From Clostridia bacterium (GTDB taxonomy: Bacteria; Bacillota_A; Clostridia; Oscillospirales; CAG-382), in assembly GCA_017517985.1 (NCBI GenBank), contig JAFWWX010000283.1, forward strand, positions 1-5,594: 5,594 nt of DNA. The letters are read 5' to 3'. The notes beneath the pieces were generated by a model. It did not search any database. It worked only from the letters and a program-made list of their open reading frames with translations, and was not told the origin of the DNA. Positions 1 through 5,126 of the stretch are shown here, one piece after another; positions within the stretch are counted from its first letter, which is position 1; each line of letters opens with the position of its first letter. The translations under genes were made by a program, and so were the position numbers.

Positions 1-1016
1 ATAATTTTTGTAAGATAAACACCGTTGTCAGCAAAAAGCTCCGCAATACTCTTTCCGCTGTCCTTTTGTCTTGACCAGAGATCGCCGGGCGCTATAAATA
101 CCCCAACGCCCTCTGCCTTTTCAAGTATCTTACCTGCCGCCTCGCTGACAATAAGCCCCGGCATATGTACCTCGTCATAGACATAAGCATCACCCTGGGG
201 AGACATCGCAACAAATTCCGCAGCAAGCATATCAAGACCGTAGTCAATAGCACAATACTTCTTCCAGTGGGAAGGCACAGGAAACGGTGTAACAACATGG
301 ACCTCTGAGCAAAACTCCGGAAAGAACTGACCTGCAAAAACATTCCAGTCTCCGTAAAGCCAGGCACTTCTGAGCTCTGACGGAAGGCTTTCAAGCTGCC
401 TTAGATACTCCGGATCTTTTTCCATAAGAATACCGTTGTCATAGACCGATGCCGGAATAAAGACATAATCCTTTTCTTCCTCACCCTTTCTGTAGTTTCT
501 GTCTATAAATAACCTTTTCACCCATCCGTGTCCCACACCGCCGGGATTACAGGTTAAGTATATCCGTTTGGGAAAGCTGTTTGTACCTCTAAGGCACGCC
601 TTGAGTGTCTGAAACTGATATTCGGAGAAGTGGGTAGCCTCATCAAAACCGATAACATCGTACTCCTGCCCCTGATACTGATTTACATCATCTTCACAGT
701 CGCAGTAACCAAGTTTTATTCTTGAGCCATTGGGGAACTCAAAGCATTTTCTCGTATCCGAAAAATGAGCAATACCAAAAAGCTCGGAAAGCAAAGGGCG
801 AATATGATTTTCCCGAAGCTCAGGGTATGTTCTTCTCAGAAGCAGCACTGAAAGACCGCTATAATTCAAGCACATAAGAACAAGTTTACGCCTGAGTGCC
901 CAGCTTTTCCCCCCACCTCTTGCACCGCCGTAAGCAGTATATTTTGCACGGCTGTCAAAGAATAACCTCTGTTTTTCCTGAGGAGTACCAAAAAGAACGA
1001 CTTCTCTAGCCTCCAT
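1..1016 (-). CDS. terL: Phage terminase large subunit (TerL), 3' end beyond window
   Basis: This is the ATPase and nuclease motor that packages phage DNA into proheads. It opens with ATG at 1016 and stays open for 338 codons to the left edge, so the C-terminus is missing. Visible motifs are a Walker A loop GGARGGGKS at residues 30-38, a Walker B strand VIGFDEAT at 121-128 (D125, E126), a motif-III-like coupling segment LTCNPGG at 154-160, and the start of the RNase H-fold nuclease with AIDYG at 256-260 (D258 likely metal-binding). A later acidic residue in YDEVH (about 280-284) is a second candidate ligand. The start is supported by GGAGGTGAG at 1023-1031, six bases upstream. It follows terS by 36 bp, the usual phage order. 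Relatives are normally about 400-450 residues, so some 60-110 are probably outside the window. The visible part looks intact, with no frameshift. Exact subfamily is not resolvable by eye. Confidence 0.95.
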   Translation of the reverse strand, partial: MEAREVVLFGTPQEKQRLFFDSRAKYTAYGGARGGGKSWALRRKLVLMCLNYSGLSVLLLRRTYPELRENHIRPLLSELFGIAHFSDTRKCFEFPNGSRIKLGYCDCEDDVNQYQGQEYDVIGFDEATHFSEYQFQTLKACLRGTNSFPKRIYLTCNPGGVGHGWVKRLFIDRNYRKGEEEKDYVFIPASVYDNGILMEKDPEYLRQLESLPSELRSAWLYGDWNVFAGQFFPEFCSEVHVVTPFPVPSHWKKYCAIDYGLDMLAAEFVAMSPQGDAYVYDEVHMPGLIVSEAAGKILEKAEGVGVFIAPGDLWSRQKDSGKSIAELFADNGVYLTKI

Positions 1017-1052
1017 TCAATTCTCACCTCCGTACAGTATTTTTATTAATAA

Positions 1053-1436
1053 CTATTCTCCAAGTTTTTTTGCCTCATCAGACAAAGAAATCTTAATGGA
1101 CTCATCGGTAGTTTTTTCCTTTTCATTCCAGCCAAAGCTGTATTTAAGTGAGCTCTGCGCAGCGCTTGCAGAAAGCCTACCCGAAAGGGCATTTTCCTCG
1201 ATAAACGCCTCAATTTTCATAAGCACATACTCAACAAACTGCCTACCATCTCTGCTTTTTTCAAGAGAATAAAAAGCTTCCCTCGTAAGTCCCAGAGCGC
1301 AAAGAAGACCGGATAAAGTATATGGTTTTGCAAGAGGCATCTTCGGCTCACAAGCTGAATTTACAGAATCACACTCGGAAAAATATTTTTCAGAAAGTTC
1401 TCTGTACCGTGTAATACTTTTTATTTTTTTAACCAA
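1053..1436 (-). CDS. terS: Phage terminase small subunit, P22 gp3-like (TerS)
   Basis: This is a 127-residue protein recognised as a small terminase subunit, which binds the packaging site on phage DNA and recruits TerL. The diagnostic stretch is PYTLSGLLCALGLTREAF (about 39-56), a helix-turn-helix-like segment. It is followed by a helical region, then NALSGRLSASAAQSSLKYSFGW (82-103). The same order (TLSGL-ALG, G-L-, -LK--GW) is seen in P22 gp3-type packaging proteins. The C-terminal tail is charged and probably contacts TerL. The start is TTG at 1436: GGGAGG at 1445-1450 lies eight bases upstream and the first in-frame ATG (codon 33) would remove the N-terminal arm. The start is 15 bp after the preceding gene's stop, so the two are probably translationally linked. 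The immediate downstream neighbour is terL, which strengthens the call. Assignment rests on motif recall plus context. Confidence 0.87.
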   Translation of the reverse strand: MVKKIKSITRYRELSEKYFSECDSVNSACEPKMPLAKPYTLSGLLCALGLTREAFYSLEKSRDGRQFVEYVLMKIEAFIEENALSGRLSASAAQSSLKYSFGWNEKEKTTDESIKISLSDEAKKLGE

Positions 1437-1451
1437 ACAAATAACCTCCCG

Positions 1452-1718
1452 TTACAACATATTCCCATTACCGTCGTCCTCACAAACAAACTCCTTTCCG
1501 AAGGCCTGTGCATTTTCATCGGCGTAATCCTGCCAGCACTGTTTATGAATAATATCACCATTAACATAAATCTGCACCGCATCCTCGCCCGGCATTATAG
1601 CGAAACCGCACTGACAGCATTTTTCGGCATTATCATAAATAGTATTATATTTAGCGGCAAAAATCCCATCGTCGCAAAGAAGCTCATCTTCCGTCATTTC
1701 AAGTTTATTCTTCATCAT
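1452..1718 (-). CDS. Small acidic protein with LIM-like zinc knuckle, function unknown
   Basis: This is an 88-residue, strongly acidic protein. The visible signature is C34-x2-C37 and, after about 20 residues, H58-x2-C61, a spacing like one half of a LIM or treble-clef zinc finger. C35 and two further cysteines (C15, C79) lie outside that pattern. The segment between the pairs (GFAIMPGEDAVQIYVNGDIIHKQC) would form the two small beta hairpins such domains use. The start is ATG at 1718, eight bases after AGAGAGG (1728-1734); an ATG one codon later is possible. It is the first gene behind the promoter at 1836-1864 and sits 15 bp ahead of terS. Small zinc-knuckle proteins of unknown role are common in phages of Firmicutes. 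By position it could assist packaging or act as a regulator, but that is inference. I do not recognise a named family. Confidence 0.75.
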   Translation of the reverse strand: MMKNKLEMTEDELLCDDGIFAAKYNTIYDNAEKCCQCGFAIMPGEDAVQIYVNGDIIHKQCWQDYADENAQAFGKEFVCEDDGNGNML

Positions 1719-1752
1719 TTACATCATCCTCTCTGACAACATCGCAATTTAT

Positions 1753-1764
1753 GAACATATGTTC
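1753..1764. promoter_or_regulatory. LexA-like (SOS) box 1, GAACATATGTTC
   Basis: This is a perfect 12-bp palindrome matching the Gram-positive LexA/DinR core GAAC-N4-GTTC. It lies in the transcribed leader, about 65-75 bases downstream of the predicted start, where a bound repressor could act as a roadblock. The LexA assignment is from the consensus; a phage repressor with a similar operator is possible. Confidence 0.72.
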
Positions 1765-1812
1765 TTTTTACATTAAAAATAATAGCTCGCACTCAACGGA
1801 GCCGCAAATACA

Positions 1813-1824
1813 GAACACTTGTTC
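1813..1824. promoter_or_regulatory. LexA-like (SOS) box 2, GAACACTTGTTC
   Basis: This is an exact match to the GAAC-N4-GTTC core, extended by one base on each side (A...T). It begins about five bases downstream of the predicted transcription start, immediately after the -10 element. A bound repressor would directly block RNA polymerase. It lies 60 bp from box 1. Confidence 0.77.
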
Positions 1825-1835
1825 TTGTTGCGTGA

Positions 1836-1864
1836 ATTATACCACAAATTTCTTGATTTGTCAA
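1836..1864 (-). promoter_or_regulatory. Consensus sigma-A promoter of the terminase operon
   Basis: Read on the minus strand, a perfect -35 TTGACA (1859-1864) is followed by a 17-bp spacer and a perfect -10 TATAAT (1836-1841). A TG one base upstream of the -10 makes it an extended -10. Transcription should start near 1829, giving a leader of about 110 bases before the ATG at 1718. A promoter this close to consensus would be very strong if unregulated, which fits the palindromic operators packed around it. Confidence 0.9.
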
Positions 1865-1873
1865 CAGTTTTTA

Positions 1874-1885
1874 GAACTTTTGTTC
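1874..1885. promoter_or_regulatory. LexA-like (SOS) box 3, GAACTTTTGTTC
   Basis: This is an exact core match with arms extended to TAGAAC/GTTCTA (1872-1887). It ends nine bases upstream of the -35 element. Together with box 2 it brackets the promoter, with box starts 61 bp apart, an arrangement that could allow cooperative binding or looping. Confidence 0.76.
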
Positions 1886-1914
1886 TAATTTGTGTAACTC
1901 AAATAAAATATTGA

Positions 1915-1926
1915 AAACATAAGTTC
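1915..1926. promoter_or_regulatory. Degenerate LexA-like box 4, AAACATAAGTTC
   Basis: Seven of the eight core positions match GAAC-N4-GTTC (A for G at the first). It sits about 90 bases upstream of the predicted start, 41 bp from box 3. Alone it would be unremarkable; its place in the cluster makes it a plausible weak fourth operator. Confidence 0.45.
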
Positions 1927-1982
1927 TATAAATTTGTACATCCTGCGAATTGACTTTTTTGAAGGTAGCTAAATAATTTTTT

Positions 1983-2039
1983 AAAAACCAAATCACTTTA
2001 GCGAAGGTGTTAAAATAGGTAGAAGAGGGGATGATTTGG
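1983..2039 (-). other. Inverted repeat followed by T-tract, possible weak terminator
   Basis: On the minus strand CCAAATCA (2032-2039) pairs perfectly with TGATTTGG (1988-1995), immediately followed by TTTTT and an AT-rich run. The intervening loop is 36 bases, long for an intrinsic terminator. Part of it can form a competing small hairpin (CACTTT/AAGGTG, 1994-2009). It could insulate the terminase promoter from transcription arriving from the right, or be a relic of an insertion end. No transposase is nearby. Confidence 0.3.
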
Positions 2040-2041
2040 CA

Positions 2042-2059
2042 TTATTGTTTGAAATTACA
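2042..2059. repeat. 18-bp direct repeat, copy A
   Basis: TTATTGTTTGAAATTACA here is identical to 2272-2289, and weaker similarity continues about ten bases further (CAAAAT). It lies 20 bp before the first 95-bp repeat, so it may mark the edge of a larger duplicated unit that has since diverged. Confidence 0.6.
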
Positions 2060-2079
2060 AACAACAAAATCTAAGGAGT

Positions 2080-2174
2080 GCAACAAGTCAATTGCACCGT
2101 TGGGGATATTATCGCCCCGCCCGAGGAGCTATGCGAGTCGGGCAAAATTGTGGGTCAAGGGAGTCCTCGACTCC
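2080..2174. repeat. 95-bp perfect direct repeat, copy 1
   Basis: All 95 bases match 2339-2433. The unit is rich in inverted pairs: GTGCAA/TTGCAC around 2079-2098, GGGG/CCCC around 2102-2118, GCCCGA/TCGGGC (2118-2142) and GGAGTC/GACTCC (2160-2174). Similarity to copy 2 resumes after a short divergent patch and takes in a 23-bp hairpin at 2186-2208. It encodes no protein I can credit. It looks like an interspersed hairpin-rich repeat of the REP or MITE kind. Confidence 0.85.
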
Positions 2175-2185
2175 ACAGCCCGGGG

Positions 2186-2208
2186 TGTCGGGGACGGAGT
2201 CCCAGGCA
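2186..2208. repeat. 23-bp hairpin unit, isolated copy
   Basis: This is a copy of the hairpin that is tandemly amplified at 2444-2534. Arms GTCGGGGAC and GTCCCAGGC flank a GGA loop. It follows the first 95-bp repeat at nearly the same distance as hairpin 1 follows the second, which shows that it belongs to the duplicated unit. Confidence 0.65.
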
Positions 2209-2214
2209 AAGAGA

Positions 2215-2249
2215 ATTCGGAGTTCGGAATTCGGAATTCGGAATTGAGG
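2215..2249. repeat. 7-bp tandem repeat (ATTCGGA)n
   Basis: Three exact ATTCGGA units and one GTTCGGA variant run from 2215 to 2242, followed by a degenerate ATTGAGG. Each exact junction contains GAATTC-like palindromic sequence. It is a short microsatellite prone to slippage. It lies between the two copies of the 95-bp repeat. Confidence 0.8.
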
Positions 2250-2251
2250 AG

Positions 2252-2272
2252 AAAATTTACTGCGTAAATTTT
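2252..2272. repeat. Perfect AT-rich hairpin, 9-bp arms
   Basis: AAAATTTAC (2252-2260) and GTAAATTTT (2264-2272) are perfectly complementary around a TGC loop. It has no clear T-tract on either side beyond the arms, and no gene ends nearby. It is listed as structure rather than as a terminator. Confidence 0.55.
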
Positions 2273-2289
2273 TATTGTTTGAAATTACA
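2272..2289. repeat. 18-bp direct repeat, copy B
   Basis: This is identical to 2042-2059 (TTATTGTTTGAAATTACA) and overlaps the end of the AT-rich hairpin by one base. It precedes the second 95-bp repeat by 49 bp, against 20 bp for copy A, so the linker has changed length or been replaced. Confidence 0.6.
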
Positions 2290-2338
2290 GACTTCAAAAT
2301 TTTGGGATACAATTTAAAAACAATTTACTAATACGATT

Positions 2339-2433
2339 GCAACAAGTCAATTGCACCGTTGGGGATATTATCGCCCCGCCCGAGGAGCTATGCGAGTCGG
2401 GCAAAATTGTGGGTCAAGGGAGTCCTCGACTCC
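2339..2433. repeat. 95-bp perfect direct repeat, copy 2
   Basis: This is identical over 95 bases to 2080-2174. Here the end of the repeat continues into a stronger hairpin: CAAGGGAGTC (2415-2424) and GACTCCCTTG (2428-2437) pair over ten bases around CTC. In copy 1 the corresponding stem has only six uninterrupted pairs. The two copies could recombine and delete the 259 bp between them. Confidence 0.85.
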
Positions 2434-2443
2434 CTTGCAGGGG

Positions 2444-2534
2444 TGTCGGGGACGGAGTCGCTGACAGAGAAGCGGTGTGTCGGGGACAGAGTCCCTGACA
2501 GAGAAGCGGTGTGTCGGGGACAGAGTCCCTGACA
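2444..2534. repeat. 34-bp-period tandem array of a 23-bp hairpin, three copies
   Basis: The hairpin units lie at 2444-2466, 2478-2500 and 2512-2534, separated by the same 11-bp linker GAGAAGCGGTG. Units 2 and 3 are identical: TGTCGGGGAC and GTCCCTGACA form a ten-position stem with one G-T pair and an AGA loop. Unit 1 differs at two positions. The linkers are identical, so this is not a CRISPR array. The array probably grew by slippage from the single hairpin that ends the duplicated unit. Confidence 0.8.
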
Positions 2535-2574
2535 AAAAGCACCCCGCCGCAGCGAAACATCGCCACAACGGGGT
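2534..2574 (-). terminator. Rho-independent terminator of the CYTH-CHR-ApgM operon
   Basis: Read on the minus strand, a 15-bp stem begins ACCCCG and ends CGGGGT (arms 2560-2574 and 2541-2555), with several G-U pairs in the middle and a TGTT loop. It is followed by GC and five Ts. It lies about 75 bases after the stop of the phosphoglycerate mutase-like gene, on the correct strand. The other strand lacks a T-tract. The last T of the run is shared with the edge of the third repeat hairpin. Confidence 0.82.
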
Positions 2575-2650
2575 AAAATTGTATGTCCTTGTAAATATTT
2601 GATTATGTATTCACACAAGAAGTAAGTACAACAGGAATAAAATACAGAAA

Positions 2651-3877
2651 TTATTTCTGAATAAACTCCTCCATCATATCCCAGCCTTTTGACCAGAATT
2701 TGACATTAAGTCTGCCCTCAACACCAAGTCCGAAAAATTCATCGTAGCCCAAAGCACCGCTCTGTTCGTCTTTTCCGTGTGTGTACATTACATAAGGTAC
2801 AGCATCAAGAGAGTGTGTTCTCTTGCAAAGAGGTGTGGGATGGTCTGGAAGGAAGAAGATTTTAAAATCTTCACCTGTAGATTCAAGGTAATCGTAAATA
2901 GGCTTTACTATTCTTGAATCAAGATACTCAATGGAAAGCACCTTGTTCTCAATTTCAGCTCTGTGTCCACATTCATCGGGTGCTTCAACGTGTACATAAA
3001 TAAAGTCATCACCGTTTTTGAAAGCGTCAATTGCCGCCTTCGCCTTGCCCTCGTAGTTTGTATGGATATTGCCTGTCGCCCCCTCAATATCCGGTACTTT
3101 GAGACCTGCACAAAGACCGATACCCTTTATAAGGTCAACAGCGGAAATAACAGTTCCTGAAAGCCCAAATCTTTCAGAGAATGAGGTAAGGAACGGCTTC
3201 TTTCCGGGGCTCCATATCCAGAGTGAGTTTGCAGGAAGAAGTCCTCTCTTTTTTCTGTCGATATTCACCGGGTGATTTTTTAAAATCTCCCAGCTCTTTT
3301 TCATAATTTCGTAGTAAGGCTTGCCGTCTTCACCGCTCGGCAGATATTCTCCGATTACACTTCCGAGAATATCGTGGGGTCTGTTAAAGTTGATTGTCTT
3401 GGGAGCATCCTTCCAGATAAGACAATGACGGTAGCTTACTCCTGTATAGTATGTTCTCAGCTCATCTCCCATTTCAGCCTGTAGTGTTTCAATAAGCTGT
3501 CTTGACTCCTCTGTGGAAATTTCATCTGCACTATGGTCAAGAATTGTAAGTTCCTCATATACGTCGCCCTCGGAAAGCGCAACTGTATTTATTCTGAATG
3601 CAGTTTCGTTTTCCTTCATATCAATTCCCATGCTCACAGCCTCAAGGGGAGAACGTCCCTTCGAGTAAATCTTGGGGTCGTAGCCGAGAACTGCGAGGTT
3701 TGCTGTATCACTTTCGGGTACCATATCCATAGGAACATTGTGTGTGTATCCAACGATACCTTTTCTTGCCATCATATCCATATAAGGCTTTTTTGCAAGT
3801 TCGAGGGGAGTTTTGTTTCCAAGCTTTTCATGACGGTAATCACTCATACCATCGCCAATAATTACTGCGTATTTCAT
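2651..3877 (-). CDS. apgM: Cofactor-independent phosphoglycerate mutase, ApgM type, or homoserine kinase
   Basis: This is a 408-residue, full-length member of the archaeal-type 2,3-bisphosphoglycerate-independent phosphoglycerate mutase family (alkaline phosphatase superfamily, two metal ions). Visible catalytic elements are the metal-binding IGDGMSD (7-13, D9), the phosphorylated serine in PESDTANLAVLGYDP (S56), EAPDECGHRAE (299-309, with D301 and H305), LPDHPTP (343-349, D345 and H346) and the RTHSLDAVP histidine (H355). The mutase interconverts 3- and 2-phosphoglycerate in the cytosol. A bacterial branch of the family has been proposed to be homoserine kinase for threonine synthesis, and this sequence could belong to it; motifs alone do not decide. 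The start is ATG at 3877 behind AAAGGAAAGGA. It follows the second CHR gene by 31 bp with no terminator between, so co-transcription is likely. The gene ends in the terminator at 2534-2574. Confidence 0.93.
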   Translation of the reverse strand: MKYAVIIGDGMSDYRHEKLGNKTPLELAKKPYMDMMARKGIVGYTHNVPMDMVPESDTANLAVLGYDPKIYSKGRSPLEAVSMGIDMKENETAFRINTVALSEGDVYEELTILDHSADEISTEESRQLIETLQAEMGDELRTYYTGVSYRHCLIWKDAPKTINFNRPHDILGSVIGEYLPSGEDGKPYYEIMKKSWEILKNHPVNIDRKKRGLLPANSLWIWSPGKKPFLTSFSERFGLSGTVISAVDLIKGIGLCAGLKVPDIEGATGNIHTNYEGKAKAAIDAFKNGDDFIYVHVEAPDECGHRAEIENKVLSIEYLDSRIVKPIYDYLESTGEDFKIFFLPDHPTPLCKRTHSLDAVPYVMYTHGKDEQSGALGYDEFFGLGVEGRLNVKFWSKGWDMMEEFIQK

Positions 3878-3908
3878 TTTTTATATCCTTTCCTTTAAGG
3901 TTTATTAT

Positions 3909-4535
3909 TTACATTTTGAATATTATTCCGACAACCGCACCTATTGCTATAAATACTATCGGGTGTACTTTTTTCAGTTTTACAATAAATGGAATAAGAA
4001 GTGCAAAGAACAATATGCCAATAACATTCACCGTTTCAGGAAGGTTGATTGTCATTCCAAAAAGACTATAACCTTTACTTCCTGCAAAAACAGAGAGAAT
4101 CAGCACATCCAGCATCGCCGATGCCACAAGCGCTGCACTACAGGGGCGTATACCGTAGAAAGCACCGTCAAGAAGTCTGTTGCTCTTGAATTTTTCAAGA
4201 AACTTTGCAACTATTATAATAACAATTACCGAGGGGCAGATAAGTGCAAGAGTAGCACATATGCCTCCAAGAATACCAAGAAGTATTCCAAAAAAGCCTT
4301 CAACACCTGAAAATCCCATGTTGAAGCCGGCGTATGTCGCCATATTGACACCTATCGGGCCCGGAGTAGATTCAGATACAGCAATCATATCCGTAAGTTC
4401 AGAAACCTCAAACCAGGGGTATTTCTCCGCCATCTGGCGAAGAAACGGAATTGTCGCAAGTCCCCCGCCAATAGCAAAAAGACCCGTTTTAAAGAACTCC
4501 AGCATCATAATGAGAAGGTCATAAATATAATTCAT
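3909..4535 (-). CDS. Chromate transporter family protein, short CHR subunit (second of pair)
   Basis: This is a 208-residue integral membrane protein. It shows the CHR-family signature: FFKTGLFAIGGGLATIPFL (14-32) with the triple glycine, then SESTPGPIGVNMATYAGF (54-71). These are followed by hydrophobic segments at about 83-112, 130-155, 167-186 and 190-207. Short CHR proteins hold one domain and work as a pair of unlike subunits, probably assembling with opposite topology; the partner here starts upstream. Characterised members export chromate, but many such pairs in anaerobes have unknown substrates, so transport of chromate is a family label rather than a demonstrated role. The ATG at 4535 is only 2 bp after the partner's TAA, with GGGGG inside the partner's end as ribosome site, so the two are translationally coupled. 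Confidence 0.92.
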   Translation of the reverse strand: MNYIYDLLIMMLEFFKTGLFAIGGGLATIPFLRQMAEKYPWFEVSELTDMIAVSESTPGPIGVNMATYAGFNMGFSGVEGFFGILLGILGGICATLALICPSVIVIIIVAKFLEKFKSNRLLDGAFYGIRPCSAALVASAMLDVLILSVFAGSKGYSLFGMTINLPETVNVIGILFFALLIPFIVKLKKVHPIVFIAIGAVVGIIFKM

Positions 4536-4537
4536 AA

Positions 4538-5107
4538 TTACGCCCCCTTCTTGCTGTTATCCGATTTATAGTCTTTCTTTATAAAGCATCTAAACACTAT
4601 ACCGCAAAGAGCCGAGGCAACAACGGATATTACCGGAGATATGCCAAAAATCTGCATTAAAAGAAAAACCAGCACCGCAATAATTGCCGTCAGGGCATCA
4701 ACTATGCCTTTTTTCAAAAGCTTAAAAATGGATACCGAAACAAGTGCACATACCGCAAGTCTTATTCCGGAGAGTGCGTGCTGAACATATGTGTTATCTG
4801 AAAAGTGAGAAAGACAAGCCGCAATCACAGATATAATTATGATAGATGGGCATACAACGCCGAGTGTTGCAAAAATGCCTCCCAAAATCCCCTTGTTTTT
4901 GTGACCTATAAAAGTAGCCACATTTACTGCAATAATACCGGGAGTACATTGACCCACAGCATAGTAGTCCATAACTTCGTCTTCCGTTGCCCACTTTTGT
5001 TTTTCCACAACCTCACGCTGTATAAGCGGAAGCATCGCATAACCGCCGCCAAAGGTAAAAAGACCTATTCGGAAAAAGGTGGTAAAAAGCTTTATTATCT
5101 CTTTCAT
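4538..5107 (-). CDS. Chromate transporter family protein, short CHR subunit (first of pair)
   Basis: This is a 189-residue membrane protein paralogous to its downstream neighbour. Its CHR motifs are FFRIGLFTFGGGYAMLPLI (11-29) and GQCTPGIIAVNVATFIG (52-68), with hydrophobic stretches at about 74-99, 111-130, 138-155 and 158-175. It ends in a charged, lysine-rich tail (about 177-189). The charged segment between the first two motifs (REVVEKQKWATEDEV) is typical of the family. The start is ATG at 5107 with AAAGGAG six bases upstream (5112-5118). It begins 19 bp after the CYTH gene and ends 2 bp before the second CHR gene. The pair would form a heteromeric anion exporter; chromate is the family substrate but is not shown here. 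Confidence 0.92.
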   Translation of the reverse strand: MKEIIKLFTTFFRIGLFTFGGGYAMLPLIQREVVEKQKWATEDEVMDYYAVGQCTPGIIAVNVATFIGHKNKGILGGIFATLGVVCPSIIIISVIAACLSHFSDNTYVQHALSGIRLAVCALVSVSIFKLLKKGIVDALTAIIAVLVFLLMQIFGISPVISVVASALCGIVFRCFIKKDYKSDNSKKGA

Positions 5108-5126
5108 TTATGCTCCTTTCGCAAAA

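Noticed and set aside
92..394. Minus-strand 100-codon frame
   Set aside because: It lies inside the large terminase gene in another frame. The terminase frame has all expected motifs.
1950..1978. Divergent plus-strand promoter TTGACT with an AT-rich -10
   Set aside because: The -35 is fair, but the best -10 at the right distance (ATAATT) is poor and no gene follows on that strand.
2031..2267. Plus-strand 78-codon frame beginning behind AGAGGGG
   Set aside because: The ribosome-like sequence abuts the ATG with no spacing, and the frame runs straight through the 95-bp repeat and the heptamer array. The protein is low-complexity repeat translation.
2252..2272. AT-rich hairpin as an intrinsic terminator
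   Set aside because: The arms are AT-only at the base, there is no independent T-tract and no gene ends nearby.
2444..2534. Possible small CRISPR array
   Set aside because: The repeats are regularly spaced, but the 11-bp linkers are identical, so there are no spacers. No cas gene is nearby.
2109..2618. Minus-strand frames of 66-76 codons with repeated SVPDTP/LRPRH-like peptides
   Set aside because: They are translations of the tandem hairpin array and the 95-bp repeats in different frames. No ribosome site or family resemblance is present.
1719..2650. tRNA gene or att site marking a prophage end
   Set aside because: No cloverleaf-like sequence is seen. The only long direct repeats are the hairpin-rich units, which lie on the same side of the packaging genes, so they do not flank an element.
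3533..3898. Plus-strand 121-codon frame opposite the ApgM-like gene
   Set aside because: It is antisense to a full-length, motif-complete enzyme and has no family resemblance or ribosome site. The other plus-strand frames over the CHR genes are rejected for the same reason.
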